A stretch of 64,000 nt of DNA, taken from NCBI GenBank assembly GCA_019234815.1, contig JAFALA010000082.1, positions 89,262 through 153,261 of the forward strand. The letters run 5' to 3'. Made by a program: the position numbers and the translations under genes. Positions 1-9,674 of the stretch are shown here, piece after piece; the first letter of the stretch is position 1; every line of letters starts with the position of its first letter. This DNA is from Burkholderiaceae bacterium (GTDB lineage Bacteria > Pseudomonadota > Gammaproteobacteria > Burkholderiales > Burkholderiaceae_C). The notes below the pieces were generated by a model. The model was not told the origin of the DNA. It saw nothing but the letters and a program-made list of their open reading frames with translations, and searched no databases.

Positions 1-2
1 AC

Positions 3-2444
3 CGGCCCGGCTCCCTGGCTCAATTCAATCGCACCAGTCCCTGCGAAAACTGCGGAACCTTTCAAGTGCTTGAAAGCAAGGGGCAGCACGAATGGGAATG
101 GACAGGCCCGGACGGCCGGAATTACGCCGTCTACGCCCAGCATATCCAAAACACCAATGGCAGCCCGTTGATTCTTGAATTGAGCATGGACATCACCGAG
201 CGCAAGCAGGCGGCGCTCGAAAAGGAAAGGCTCAATCGCGCCCTGAGCCTGGTGCGCGAATGCGATCTCAGCCTGGTGAAGTCTCAGACAGAGGAGGCGC
301 TGCTCCATGACGTCTGCCGGACGATTGTCGAATCCGGCGGCTATCAGATGGCATGGATCGGTTTGGCCGAGCACGATTCCCAGCGCTCCGTTCGCGCCGT
401 GGCGCAATCGGGCTACGAAGAAGGCTACCTGAGCGCCATACGCGTATCCTGGAAAGACGGGGAGCTCGGCCTGGGGCCGACGAGCGCGGCCATCCGCACC
501 TCAAGCACGCAGATCAACCAGAATTGCCAGACCAACCCCAAGATGGCGCCCTGGCGCGAGGCGGCGCTGCAGCAGGGCTATCAGGCCAGCATCGCCCTGC
601 CGCTGATGAAGGAGCGCCGCGCCTTCGGGGCGCTCACCATTTATTCGGTGGATGCCAATGCGTTCAACGGCGAGGCAGTGGCGCTGCTGGAGCAATTGGC
701 GGCCGACCTGTCCTTCGGCATTCTTTCCAAGCGCAGCGAACGCGCCCACCAGGAAGCACTGGAGGCGCAGCGCACCAGTGAAGCCCGGTACCGCCTGATT
801 CTCGACAATGCGGCCGACGCCGTGTTCATCGTCAACGTCCATCGGCAATTCGTGTACGTGAATCAGCAAGCCGTGGAGCTACTCGACTACGGCCGCGATG
901 CGCTGCTGTCCATGGGCGTCGGCGACATCACTCCGCCGAGTCGTGACGACATGGTGGGCCAGTTGTTCGAGCAGCTGAACAACCTCGGGCGGCTGCGCAT
1001 CGAAATCGACGTGATCGCCCGGACTGGCACCGTCATCCCCATCGAACTCAATGCGGTTCGCCTGCCCGACGGCAACTGTTTCGCGGCCTGCCGCGACATC
1101 ACGGAACGAAAGCAATACGAGCGCGAACTCGCGCATTCGGCCACGCACGACCCGCTGACAGGCTTGGCCAATCGCAGCCTGCTGATGGATCGATTGAACC
1201 AGGCTCTCCAGCACGCAAAGCGCAGCGGACATCTGGTGGCCGTGATGCTGCTCGACATCGACCGCTTCAAGATGGTCAACGACAGCCTGACCCACAGCGT
1301 GGGCGACGCCTTGCTGATTGAAATCTCCAATCGCCTGCTGCACTTGTTCCGGGGCCTGGATACGGTGGCGCGGTTCGGCGGCGACGAATTCATGATCGTG
1401 ATGTCGGACCTGACCGGCGAAGACGATCTGGCCAAGCTGACCGAGCGGGTCCTGCAAGCGGTGGCCCAGCCCATCCGGGTCGAGGCGCACGACCTGGTGG
1501 TCACCGCGAGCCTCGGGATTGCCGTCTACCCGCGCGACGCCGACAACGCGCAGGCCTTGATCAAGAACGCCGACATCGCGATGTACCGCGCCAAGGACGC
1601 GGGCCGCAACGGCTTCCAGTTCTATTCGCCGGAAATGAATGCCCGCTTGCTGGACCGCCTGGAACTCGAGCGCGACCTGCGCCAGGCCCTGCTGGACGAA
1701 CAACTGGTGCTGCACTACCAACCCAAGGTCGATATTCGCAGTGGCGCCATCGTGGGCGCCGAAGCGCTGATTCGCTGGCGGCATCCGCGCAGCGGCATGG
1801 TCTCGCCGGCCGAATTCATTCCCTTGGCGGAGGAAACCGGCCTGATCGTTCCCATCGGGCAATGGGCGCTTGAGACGGCCTGCAGGCAGGTCAAGGCCTG
1901 GCACCTGGCCGGTTTCGAGCGCATGACGGTGGCCGTCAACATTTCAGTGCGGCAATTCGAGCAGGCCGATCTCGGCAGCACGGTCACGCAGGCCTTGTCC
2001 GCCGCCCAGCTGGCGCCGCAATACCTGGAACTGGAAGTCACTGAAACCGCGGTGATGACCCGGCCCGAGAAGGCCACCGAGATCCTCGAGCAACTCAGGC
2101 GGCTCGGCGTCCGCATCTCGCTGGACGACTTCGGCACCGGCTATTCGAGCTTGAATTACCTCAAGCATTTTCCCATTCACAGCCTGAAGATCGACCAGGC
2201 CTTTGTCCGCGACATTACGACAGACGCCGACGATGCCGCCATTGCCAGGCTGGTGATCGCGCTCGGGCACGAAATGGGGCACAAGGTGATCGCCGAAGGC
2301 GTTGAAACCGAGGCGCAGCTGAACTTCCTGCGCAAGCATCGCTGCGATGAGATGCAAGGCTTTCTGTTCAGCCGCCCCGTGGCGGCCGACGCGTTCACGG
2401 CGCTGCTGCAGACGCAGATCAGCGCGCAGAGCTTGTCAATTTGA
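3..2444 (+). CDS. PAS-GAF-PAS-GGDEF-EAL cyclic-di-GMP signalling protein (5' partial)
   Basis: The frame is open to the left edge, so the start lies outside the window; the GTG at 66 is internal. Counting residues from that GTG, the visible protein ends a PAS/PAC domain (DITERKQ at 43-48), then has a GAF domain (about 75-220), a second PAS (about 238-350, ending DITERKQ again), a GGDEF domain with intact GGDEF at 438-442, and an EAL domain with intact EAL at 566-568 and the DDFGTGYSS loop. Both catalytic signatures are preserved, so it could make and/or degrade c-di-GMP; which activity dominates cannot be told. No membrane segment is visible. Its stop overlaps tail-to-tail with the cysteine desulfurase gene on the other strand. 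Confidence 0.95.
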   Translation, partial: RPGSLAQFNRTSPCENCGTFQVLESKGQHEWEWTGPDGRNYAVYAQHIQNTNGSPLILELSMDITERKQAALEKERLNRALSLVRECDLSLVKSQTEEALLHDVCRTIVESGGYQMAWIGLAEHDSQRSVRAVAQSGYEEGYLSAIRVSWKDGELGLGPTSAAIRTSSTQINQNCQTNPKMAPWREAALQQGYQASIALPLMKERRAFGALTIYSVDANAFNGEAVALLEQLAADLSFGILSKRSERAHQEALEAQRTSEARYRLILDNAADAVFIVNVHRQFVYVNQQAVELLDYGRDALLSMGVGDITPPSRDDMVGQLFEQLNNLGRLRIEIDVIARTGTVIPIELNAVRLPDGNCFAACRDITERKQYERELAHSATHDPLTGLANRSLLMDRLNQALQHAKRSGHLVAVMLLDIDRFKMVNDSLTHSVGDALLIEISNRLLHLFRGLDTVARFGGDEFMIVMSDLTGEDDLAKLTERVLQAVAQPIRVEAHDLVVTASLGIAVYPRDADNAQALIKNADIAMYRAKDAGRNGFQFYSPEMNARLLDRLELERDLRQALLDEQLVLHYQPKVDIRSGAIVGAEALIRWRHPRSGMVSPAEFIPLAEETGLIVPIGQWALETACRQVKAWHLAGFERMTVAVNISVRQFEQADLGSTVTQALSAAQLAPQYLELEVTETAVMTRPEKATEILEQLRRLGVRISLDDFGTGYSSLNYLKHFPIHSLKIDQAFVRDITTDADDAAIARLVIALGHEMGHKVIAEGVETEAQLNFLRKHRCDEMQGFLFSRPVAADAFTALLQTQISAQSLSI

Positions 2445-4304
2445 GCCGCGCGCGATGCGCCGGACCTCGTCGACCAGGTGGTCGATTTCCTCGCAGGTGT
2501 TGTAGAACGCCAGCGAAGGACGCACCGAGGCCTCGACGCCGAAACGACGCAAAATGGGCTGCGCGCAATGGTGGCCGGAGCGCACCGCGATACCTGCCTC
2601 GTTGAGCGCGCGGCCTATGTCCTCGGTCTGGTGCCCCGGCAGCACGAAGGACATCACGCTCGTTCTTTGAGCCGCCGTGCCGATCAGGCGCAGGCCCGGA
2701 ATGCTGCGCAAGCCGTGCAGGCCGTACTCCAGCAGATCGTGCTCGTACCTGGCGATCTGCTCGATGCCGATGCGCTGCACATAGTCCAGCGCGGCGCCCA
2801 GCCCCACCGCATCGGCGATATTGCCCGTGCCCGCCTCGAAGCGGGCCGGCGGCGGATTGAACAGGGTGCGCTCGAAGGTGACGTCGGCAATCATGTTGCC
2901 GCCGCCCTGCCACGGCGGGGTCTCCTCCAGCACTTCGCGCCGGCCGTACACCACGCCGATGCCGGTGGGCGCGAACACCTTGTGTCCGGAAAACACGAAG
3001 AAATCCGCGCCCAGGGCCTGCACGTTGACCCGCAGGTGCGACACCGATTGCGCGCCGTCCACCAAGGTGCGGGCGCCCGCCGCCTTGGCCATTGCGACGA
3101 TCTCGTGGATGGGCGTGACGGTGCCCAAGGCATTGGAGACATGCGTCACCGCGACCAGGCGCGTTCTGGGATTGAGCAGCTTGCGGTATTCGTCCAGCAG
3201 GACCTGGCCGGTATCGTCGACCGGAATGACGCGCAGCTTCGCCCCCTTGGCCGCCGCCAATTGCTGCCAGGGCACGATGTTGGCGTGATGCTCGAGGTGC
3301 GACACGATGATCTCGTCGTCCGCCCCGATGTGCTGCTGCCCCCAGCTCTTGGCCACGAGGTTGATGCCTTCGGTGGCGCCGCGCACGAAGATGATTTCCT
3401 CGCTGCTGCCCGCCCCCAGGAAGCGCGCCACGGTCTCGCGCGCACCCTCGTAGGCATCGGTCGCCCGCGCGGCCAGCTCATGCGCGGCGCGGTGGATATT
3501 GGAGTTCTCGTGCTCGTAGAAATAGCTGATGCGATCGATCACCGAGCGGGGCTTGTGCGTGGTGGCCGCGTTGTCCAGCCAGACCAGCGGCTTGCCGTTC
3601 ACGCGCTCGGACAGGATGGGGAAATCCCCCCGCACGGCGTTCACGTCAAAGCTACCCGGAATGCTGCGCGCCACCGTTTGCGGCTCGCCGGCTCGCGCTT
3701 CGTACGCACGCAGCTGTTCGGTCTGCACAAAGTAATACGGGTCTTGCGACTCCGTCTTCGTCCGCGGGGAACTGCCGCGAATCTGTCCCAGCACGGCTTG
3801 CAGGGACGCGACACCGGGTAGCGCGTCGGCTCGCGCGCCGATGCGGTCGTCCGGCAGCTCCGCCCCTTCCGGGACGCTGAGGGCGCCGGCATCCGCTCGC
3901 GAGATCCAGGCGTCCTGCAGGAAGTAGTAGCCGGCCGCCGCGTCCGGTCCGGGGTTCGCGGCCTGGGGCGGCACGCTGTCGCTGGGCAGCGGCAAGGCTG
4001 CGGCATAGGCTTGCGGCACGCCCTGCGCCACGCCGCCCTGCCGGGGTGCCTGCGCGGCATGGGCCTGACCTGCGGGCGCCGCTTCCAGCTGCGGCACGGC
4101 GGCCTCACGCAAATCCAGCTCGCGCTCGGGCGTGCTCGACGCCGTGCGCGATGCTTCTGGCAAGGCGTGGCCCACCGAACGGCCGCCGCCAAACGCCGGA
4201 CTGGGCTCGCCATTGGGCAAGGCGGCAAACAGCTCCCCGGCCAGCTGGCTCAACACCCCCAGGTCCAGCCCACCGGCTTCACTTGTAGGTGTCAGGATAG
4301 TCAT
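2436..4304 (-). CDS. Encapsulin-associated cysteine desulfurase (SufS-like, with N-terminal cargo domain)
   Basis: 622 residues. Residues about 220-622 are a SufS/CsdA-type PLP cysteine desulfurase: LDNAATTHKP near 243, PLP lysine K442 in SGHKVFAPTGIG, and persulfide cysteine C580 in RSGHHCAQP. It moves sulfur from cysteine to its own cysteine as a persulfide. Residues 1-220 are an Ala/Pro/Gly-rich, probably disordered extension not found in housekeeping SufS. It holds an N-terminal LGVLSQLAGELFAALP helix and two YYF motifs (YYFLQ at 126, YYFVQ at 190). Family 2A encapsulin desulfurases are known to carry such a region for shell loading; assigning these motifs to loading is inference. The start overlaps the 3' end of srpI by 26 bp, so the two are probably translationally coupled. 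Confidence 0.95.
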   Translation of the reverse strand: MTILTPTSEAGGLDLGVLSQLAGELFAALPNGEPSPAFGGGRSVGHALPEASRTASSTPERELDLREAAVPQLEAAPAGQAHAAQAPRQGGVAQGVPQAYAAALPLPSDSVPPQAANPGPDAAAGYYFLQDAWISRADAGALSVPEGAELPDDRIGARADALPGVASLQAVLGQIRGSSPRTKTESQDPYYFVQTEQLRAYEARAGEPQTVARSIPGSFDVNAVRGDFPILSERVNGKPLVWLDNAATTHKPRSVIDRISYFYEHENSNIHRAAHELAARATDAYEGARETVARFLGAGSSEEIIFVRGATEGINLVAKSWGQQHIGADDEIIVSHLEHHANIVPWQQLAAAKGAKLRVIPVDDTGQVLLDEYRKLLNPRTRLVAVTHVSNALGTVTPIHEIVAMAKAAGARTLVDGAQSVSHLRVNVQALGADFFVFSGHKVFAPTGIGVVYGRREVLEETPPWQGGGNMIADVTFERTLFNPPPARFEAGTGNIADAVGLGAALDYVQRIGIEQIARYEHDLLEYGLHGLRSIPGLRLIGTAAQRTSVMSFVLPGHQTEDIGRALNEAGIAVRSGHHCAQPILRRFGVEASVRPSLAFYNTCEEIDHLVDEVRRIARGSN

Positions 4305-5208
4305 GGTATTTGCCGATTTCTACGTCGTCGAGAAGCGCGATGGCGTCGTCGCTGTGGACCGCCAGAGAGCAGTACAAGGAGATCAGGTAGGACGCGATGG
4401 CATGCCGGTTGATGCCCATGAAGCGGACCGACAGGCCAGGACTCTGCTCGCCGGCCAGGCCGGGCTGGAACAGGCCCACAACGCCCTGGCGCTTTTCGCC
4501 GACGCGGATCAGCAACACCTTGCTCTTGCCGTCCGCGACCGGGACCTTGTCGGACGGGATCAGCGGCACGCCGCGCCAGGTCAGGAACTGGGAGCCGAAC
4601 AGGCTGACGGTCGGCGGCGGCACCCCGCGGCGCGTGCATTCGCGGCCGAAGGCGGCGATGACCAGCGGATGCGTCAGGAAGAACGCCGGCTCCTTCCAGA
4701 CCTTGGTCAGCAGCTCGTCGAGATCGTCCGGCGTCGGCGCGCCGGTCAACGGGTAGATGACCTGTTCGGGCGCCACGTTGGCGATCAGGCCGTAGTCGGG
4801 GTTGTTGATCAGCTCGCTTTCCTGGTGCTCCTTGATGATTTCGATCGTCAGGCGCAGCTGCTCCTTGATCTGGTCGTGCGGGCTGCTGTAGAGGTCCGAA
4901 ACGCGCGTGTGCACGTCCAGCACCGTGGACACCGCGTTGAGGAAGTACTCGCGCGGCTGTTCTTCATAGTCGACATAGGTCTGGGGCAGCTCGGACTCGT
5001 CGCGCTTGGAGCATACGACGCGGATATCCTTGGGATTCTTGACCTTGTTCAGGCGGTAGATGCCGGCCTCCACCGGCAGCCACTGCAGGAAATGCACCAG
5101 CCAGCGCGGGCTGATGGTGGAGAGCTGCGGAACGGTCTTGGTGGCATTGGCGAGCTGGCGCGCAGCGTTGTCGCTCAAGGCCGTTTTCACTTCTTGGCTG
5201 GCAGCCAT
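4279..5208 (-). CDS. srpI: Family 2A encapsulin shell protein (SrpI-like)
   Basis: 309 residues, recognised as the SrpI-type encapsulin of the HK97-fold family 2A. Features are an N-terminal arm (residues 1-45, STISPRWLVHFLQWLPVEAG), an E-loop/P-domain region rich in charged helices, and a C-terminal half with SLFGSQFLTWRGVPLIPSDK and RVGEKRQGVVGLFQ. There is no inserted cyclic-nucleotide-binding domain, which separates 2A from 2B. It self-assembles into a protein nanocompartment; known 2A shells enclose a cysteine desulfurase and store sulfur. The ATG is preceded by TAGGAG at a good ribosome-binding distance. It lies between serine acetyltransferase and cysteine desulfurase genes, the classical 2A context. 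Confidence 0.95.
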   Translation of the reverse strand: MAASQEVKTALSDNAARQLANATKTVPQLSTISPRWLVHFLQWLPVEAGIYRLNKVKNPKDIRVVCSKRDESELPQTYVDYEEQPREYFLNAVSTVLDVHTRVSDLYSSPHDQIKEQLRLTIEIIKEHQESELINNPDYGLIANVAPEQVIYPLTGAPTPDDLDELLTKVWKEPAFFLTHPLVIAAFGRECTRRGVPPPTVSLFGSQFLTWRGVPLIPSDKVPVADGKSKVLLIRVGEKRQGVVGLFQPGLAGEQSPGLSVRFMGINRHAIASYLISLYCSLAVHSDDAIALLDDVEIGKYHDYPDTYK

Positions 5209-5266
5209 GGGTTTCTCCTAGGAAATGAACTGCTGTTGAAATAACTGGTTTGTGGAATGACCGATC

Positions 5267-6217
5267 TCAAGCCTCGGACGGCGCACTGTGCTGCAGGCTG
5301 GCCTGCGTGATGTTGCTGCCTGGCGGAACGCTGCGCGTCAGCCACACATTGCCGCCGATGGTGGAGCCGCGGCCTATCGTGATGCGGCCCAGCACCGTAG
5401 CCCCCGCGTAGATGACGACACCGTCCTCCACCACCGGATGCCGAGCCAATCCTTTCTTGAGCTGGCCCGTCCCGTCGACCGGAAAGCTGCGCGCGCCGAG
5501 CGTGACGGCCTGGTAGATGCGCACGCGCTCGCCGATCACGGCCGTTTCGCCGATCACCACGCCGGTGCCATGGTCGATGAACAGGCCCGGACCGATTTGC
5601 GCGCCGGGATGGATGTCGATGCCGGTGCGGGTATGGGCCAGCTCGGCCACCAAACGCGCCAGGATTGGCACGCCCAGCAGGTACAACTCGTGCGCGAGCC
5701 GGTGATGGATCATGGCGTGGATGCCTGGATAGCAGAGCAGCACCTCGTCGACGCTGTGCGCCGCCGGATCGCCTTCGAACGCTGCTTCGACATCGCGGTC
5801 CAGCAAGCGGCGGATTTGCGGCAGGGCCAAGGCAAACTGGCGCGTCAGCAAGGCGGCATCCGCCTCGGGGTCCGGGGCAGGCTCGCCGCTTTGCCGCGCG
5901 GTATAGCGCAGCTCCAGCGCGATCTGGGCCCGCAGCGCATTCAGCTGCGTGCCCAGGGTATGGCCGACAAAGAAATCCTCGCTGTCCTGTCGCAGCTCAT
6001 GCGGGCCCAGCCGCATTGGAAACAGCGCGCCCAGCAAGCCCTGCACGATCTGCTGCAGCGCGTCGGGCGAAGGCAGCTCACGGCCGCCCGGCTCGCGAGC
6101 CCGGCGTTGCCGCTCGCGCCACTCGAAGCGCGCCGCCCGCAGGCCCGCGACCACCTCGTCCAAGGCCAAATCGGCTTCGCGATCCGAAGCGCCTGTCCAC
6201 TGCACATGTGAAGTCAT
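5267..6217 (-). CDS. cysE: Serine O-acetyltransferase (CysE/EpsC type)
   Basis: 316 residues from the chosen ATG at 6217, which begins 10 bp after the rhodanese stop; an in-frame ATG at 6253 would overlap that gene. The C-terminal 150 residues are a left-handed beta-helix acetyltransferase with hexapeptide repeats (IDIHPGAQIGPGLFIDHG, GVVIGETAVIG, VIYAGATVLGRITIG), and the N-terminal 150 residues are helical, as in the EpsC-like plant/cyanobacterial subgroup. It makes O-acetylserine from serine and acetyl-CoA, the acceptor for sulfide in cysteine synthesis. In this operon it supplies cysteine for the encapsulated desulfurase (inferred from context; a serine acetyltransferase is a common partner of 2A encapsulins). 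Confidence 0.93.
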   Translation of the reverse strand: MTSHVQWTGASDREADLALDEVVAGLRAARFEWRERQRRAREPGGRELPSPDALQQIVQGLLGALFPMRLGPHELRQDSEDFFVGHTLGTQLNALRAQIALELRYTARQSGEPAPDPEADAALLTRQFALALPQIRRLLDRDVEAAFEGDPAAHSVDEVLLCYPGIHAMIHHRLAHELYLLGVPILARLVAELAHTRTGIDIHPGAQIGPGLFIDHGTGVVIGETAVIGERVRIYQAVTLGARSFPVDGTGQLKKGLARHPVVEDGVVIYAGATVLGRITIGRGSTIGGNVWLTRSVPPGSNITQASLQHSAPSEA

Positions 6218-6227
6218 GTTGCGATGC

Positions 6228-6731
6228 TCAATCTTGAACCCAGGGCAGGCCATGAAAGCGCCATCCGTCGCCGTGTCCGCGTTGCTGATGCGCGTCCAAC
6301 TCGCCCTCGAATCCTTCCAGCACATTGAAGACCTGCGTGAACCCCGCCTTGGCCGCCGCCTCCGCCGCCAGCGCCGAGCGCTTGCCGCTGCGGCACAGCA
6401 GCAGGACCACAGCGTCCTTGGCCACCTTGGCTTCGAGCTCGCGCACGAACCGCGGGTTGCGCGTCAAGGCCGTTCCAGTGGCCCAGGCGACGTGAATGCT
6501 GCCCGGAACAAGACCAACGAACTTGCGCTCTTCGCCAGAACGGACATCGACCAGTTGCGCCTGCCCGCTCTGCACCAGGGCCCAGGCCGCCTCGGGCGGC
6601 ACGCCGCCGGCATAGGGCAGGCCTTGGGACTTGGCGCGTTCACGCGCTTCGCCCAAGACCGATGCCGGACCAGCGACTGAACCAGGCGCGCCGGCATGGG
6701 CAGACGAGGAAAACTCAAGGACGACGCTCAT
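6228..6731 (-). CDS. Rhodanese-family sulfurtransferase of the encapsulin operon
   Basis: 167 residues, one rhodanese domain. The active-site loop is CRSGKRS with catalytic C113, preceded by VDVRSGEERKFVG (CH2A motif) and followed by VFNVLEGFEGE, all intact. The C-terminal GWRFHGLPW tail is shared with several periplasmic/cytosolic sulfurtransferases of sulfur operons. There is no signal peptide, so it is cytosolic and likely handles persulfide sulfur from the desulfurase or mobilises stored sulfur (inference). The ATG has GGAGATACTGCC just upstream. It is the first gene of the four-gene encapsulin operon and starts 116 bp after cysA. Confidence 0.93.
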   Translation of the reverse strand: MSVVLEFSSSAHAGAPGSVAGPASVLGEARERAKSQGLPYAGGVPPEAAWALVQSGQAQLVDVRSGEERKFVGLVPGSIHVAWATGTALTRNPRFVRELEAKVAKDAVVLLLCRSGKRSALAAEAAAKAGFTQVFNVLEGFEGELDAHQQRGHGDGWRFHGLPWVQD

Positions 6732-6847
6732 GGCAGTATCTCCGTGGCAAAGGGGTGTTCAAATCTCAACAGCTGATTGAGCTCGTTCAGATTAATGAGG
6801 CACTGCAAGACTGTGAATGACTGATTGCGCGCTTCTTTATTCGATTC
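6732..6847 (-). promoter_or_regulatory. Candidate promoter of the rhodanese-cysE-srpI-desulfurase operon
   Basis: This 116-bp gap between cysA and the rhodanese gene is AT-richer than its surroundings. On the minus strand it contains TTCACA (6812-6817) and TAATCT (6789-6794) separated by 17 bp, a plausible sigma-70 -35/-10 pair although the -10 is poor. No terminator-like hairpin with a T tract follows cysA. The encapsulin genes could therefore be transcribed both from here and by read-through from the sulfate transporter. Confidence 0.35.
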
Positions 6848-7891
6848 TCAAATAAGCAAAGCCGGATCAGCCGAGTGGTGCGACACGTCGAAGCGCGTAA
6901 CACGCTGCGGCCGCAGATGCAGCCGCGCTCCTGGCGCCAGGGCGATGCGCTCCTTCAGCGCCACATAGGCCGAGCGCGACAGCTCGACGTCGACGACGCT
7001 GCCGTCACCCTCGCGCCTGAATTCGATCCGCGTGTTGGGCCCCACGGTCAGCGTTTGGCTCAGGACCACGGGCCAGGTCTCGGCGCCGGCTTCGGCGTGG
7101 ATCTCGAGCTCGTGGGGCCGGACATAGCTGATGTCCTGCGAGGCCTGATCCAGGCGGCCGTGGAACAGGTTCACGTCGCCGAGGAACTGCAGCACGAAGG
7201 GCGTTGCCGGATGGTCGTAGACCTGGTCGGGCGCGCCCTGCTGCTCGATGCGGCCGCGGTTCATCACGACCACGCGGTCGGCCACCTCCATGGCCTCTTC
7301 CTGGTCGTGTGTGACAAACACGCTGGTCACATGGACCTCGTCGTGCAGCCGGCGCAGCCAGCGACGCAATTCCTTGCGCACCTTGGCGTCGAGCGCGCCG
7401 AAGGGCTCGTCCAGCAGCAGCACCTTGGGCTCGACCGCCAGGGCCCGGGCCAGCGCCACGCGCTGGCGCTGGCCGCCGGAGAGCTGGTGGGGAAAACGGT
7501 CGGCCACCCAGTCGAGCTGCACCAGTTGCAGCAAGTCGCTCACCTTGCGGCGAATCTCGGCCTCGCTCGGCCGCGTCGTCTTGGGGCGCACGCGCAGGCC
7601 GAACGCGACGTTCTCGAAGATCGTCATGTGAGCGAACAGCGCGTAATGCTGGAACACGAAGCCGACCTGGCGATCGCGCACGTCGGTCCGGGTCGCATCT
7701 TCGCCATGGAACAGCACGCTGCCGGAATCGGGCACTTCGAGGCCGGCGATGATGCGCAGCAGCGTGGTCTTGCCACAGCCCGATGGCCCCAGCAGCGCCA
7801 CCAGCTCACCGTCGGGGATGTCCAGGTTCAGGTGGTCGCAGGCGACCGTCGTGCCGAAGCGGCGGTTCAGGTTTCTGATCTGGATGCTCAT
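6848..7891 (-). CDS. cysA: Sulfate/thiosulfate ABC importer ATP-binding protein CysA
   Basis: 347 residues. Walker [10 protein letters not shown] at 35-43, signature LSGGQ at 137-141, Walker B VLLLDEP at 157-163 and the H-loop in [15 protein letters not shown] are all intact. Residues 240-347 form the TOBE-like regulatory domain typical of CysA. It hydrolyses ATP to power sulfate import through CysT/CysW. It overlaps cysW by 4 bp (ATGA) and is the last gene of sbp-cysT-cysW-cysA; the encapsulin operon follows on the same strand. Confidence 0.97.
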   Translation of the reverse strand: MSIQIRNLNRRFGTTVACDHLNLDIPDGELVALLGPSGCGKTTLLRIIAGLEVPDSGSVLFHGEDATRTDVRDRQVGFVFQHYALFAHMTIFENVAFGLRVRPKTTRPSEAEIRRKVSDLLQLVQLDWVADRFPHQLSGGQRQRVALARALAVEPKVLLLDEPFGALDAKVRKELRRWLRRLHDEVHVTSVFVTHDQEEAMEVADRVVVMNRGRIEQQGAPDQVYDHPATPFVLQFLGDVNLFHGRLDQASQDISYVRPHELEIHAEAGAETWPVVLSQTLTVGPNTRIEFRREGDGSVVDVELSRSAYVALKERIALAPGARLHLRPQRVTRFDVSHHSADPALLI

Positions 7892-8814
7892 GTCGCTTGA
7901 TCTGTTCTGATGTCTGACTTCTGGTGCTTGACACGCTGCTCGACCGCGTACTTGAGGACCAGCGTGACGAGCGCCAATGCGGCCAGCAGCGAGGCCATCG
8001 CGAAGGCGGCGGCAAACTGGTACTCGTTGTAGGCAATCTCGATGTGCAAGGGCATGGTGTTGGTCTGGCCGCGGATGTGGCCTGAGACCACGCTAACCGC
8101 GCCGAACTCGCCCATGGCCCGGGCATTGCACAGGATCACACCGTACAGCAGGGCCCACTTGATATTGGGCAGCGTGACGCGCCAGAAGATCTGCCAGCCA
8201 TTGGCACCCAGCACGCGCGCGGCCTCCTCCTGCTCGATGCCCTGAGCCTGCATCAGCGGAATCAGCTCGCGGGCGATGAAGGGAAAGGTCACGAAGACGG
8301 TCGCCAGCACGATGCCGGGCACCGCGAAGATCACCTTGGTGTCGTGCGCCTGCAGCCAGCCGCCGAGCCAGCCCTGCAGTCCGAAGATCAGCACGAAGAT
8401 CAGCCCGGCAATCACGGGGCTGACCGAGAACGGCAGGTCGATCAGGGTCAGCAGCAGGCTCTTGCCGTGGAAGTCGAACTTGCAGATGGCCCAGGCCACC
8501 GCCACGCCGAACACCAGATTGAGCGGCACGCTCACCAAAGTCGCCGTGAGTGTGAGCAACACGGCCGACAAGGCGTCGGGCTCGACGATGGCCGCCAGAT
8601 AGACGTCCAGGCCCTTGCGGAAGGCTTCGATGAACACCACCGCCAAGGGCGCGAACAGGAACAGCGCCATGAAGGCCAGCGCCAGCGCGATCAGGCTCAA
8701 TTGCAGCCAGCGCGGCTCGGTGGTGGACCTCCGCAGGGCCTGCGGCGCGCTGGCGGGTGCAGTGCTTGTCACAGCAGCGTCAAACCTCGTCGTGGGCAGT
8801 TGCACCGCACTCAT
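7888..8814 (-). CDS. cysW: Sulfate ABC transporter permease CysW
   Basis: 308 residues, an integral inner-membrane protein with about six transmembrane segments (first strong one about residues 37-57). The cytoplasmic EAA loop reads [21 protein letters not shown], the coupling site for CysA. The N-terminal 30 residues are polar. It overlaps both cysT upstream and cysA downstream by 4 bp, giving a tightly coupled operon. It forms the CysT-CysW translocation channel for sulfate and thiosulfate. Confidence 0.96.
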   Translation of the reverse strand: MSAVQLPTTRFDAAVTSTAPASAPQALRRSTTEPRWLQLSLIALALAFMALFLFAPLAVVFIEAFRKGLDVYLAAIVEPDALSAVLLTLTATLVSVPLNLVFGVAVAWAICKFDFHGKSLLLTLIDLPFSVSPVIAGLIFVLIFGLQGWLGGWLQAHDTKVIFAVPGIVLATVFVTFPFIARELIPLMQAQGIEQEEAARVLGANGWQIFWRVTLPNIKWALLYGVILCNARAMGEFGAVSVVSGHIRGQTNTMPLHIEIAYNEYQFAAAFAMASLLAALALVTLVLKYAVEQRVKHQKSDIRTDQAT

Positions 8815-9647
8815 AGCCCCCCCTGGCGCTTGCGCGCCCAGGCCTGCAGCAGGTTGATCAGCAGCAGGATCAGGAACGAGGCCACCAGCATCACGACGGC
8901 GATGGCCGTCGCGCCCGCGTAGTCGTACTGCTCCAGCTTGGTGATGATCAGCAGCGGCGTGATCTCGCTGACCATGGGCATGTTGCCGGCGATGAAGATC
9001 ACCGAGCCGTATTCACCCAGTGCGCGGGCAAAGGCCAGCGCAAAGCCAGTCAGCAGCGTCGGCGCGAGGATGGGAAAAATCACCCGCGCGAAGGTCTGCC
9101 AGCGGCTCGCACCCAGCGTCGCGGCAGCCTCCTCCAGCTCCTCGTTGAGGTCTTCGAGCACCGGTTGCAAGGTGCGTACGACGAAGGGCAGGCCGATGAA
9201 GACCAGCGCCACCCACACCCCCACGGGCGTGTAGCTGACCTTGAAGGGCAGCAGCTGCCCGATCCAACCGTTCTGCGCGTAGATGGCTGTCAGCGAAATG
9301 CCGGCGACGGCGGTTGGCAGCGCAAACGGCAGGTCCACCAGCGCATCGACGAGTCGGCGTCCCGGGAAGGGATAGCGCACCAGCACCCAGGCGACGACCA
9401 GGCCGAACACGACGTTGAGCGCGGCGGCCAGGAAGGAAGCCCCGAAGGTGAGCCGGTAGGAGGCCAGCACGCGCGGCGTTGCGGTCGCGGTCAGGAACTG
9501 CGACCAGCTCAGCGAGGCGGTCTTCAGGAAAGCCGCCGACAAGGGGATCAGCACGATCAGACTGATGTAGAGCAGCGCGAAGCCGAGCGCGAGGTCGAAG
9601 CCCGGCAGCACGCTATGCCGCTTCAGCAGGACACGAGACAGGAACAT
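8811..9647 (-). CDS. cysT: Sulfate ABC transporter permease CysT (CysU)
   Basis: 278 residues with about six transmembrane helices. The EAA loop is EEAAATLGASRWQTFARVIFP. The order after sbp and before cysW matches the standard sbp/cysP-cysT-cysW-cysA operon, which is how it is told from CysW. It starts 27 bp after the sbp stop. It is half of the heterodimeric sulfate channel in the inner membrane. Confidence 0.96.
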   Translation of the reverse strand: MFLSRVLLKRHSVLPGFDLALGFALLYISLIVLIPLSAAFLKTASLSWSQFLTATATPRVLASYRLTFGASFLAAALNVVFGLVVAWVLVRYPFPGRRLVDALVDLPFALPTAVAGISLTAIYAQNGWIGQLLPFKVSYTPVGVWVALVFIGLPFVVRTLQPVLEDLNEELEEAAATLGASRWQTFARVIFPILAPTLLTGFALAFARALGEYGSVIFIAGNMPMVSEITPLLIITKLEQYDYAGATAIAVVMLVASFLILLLINLLQAWARKRQGGL

Positions 9648-9674
9648 GATGGGGTCGGCGCTTGAACGCGGGAC

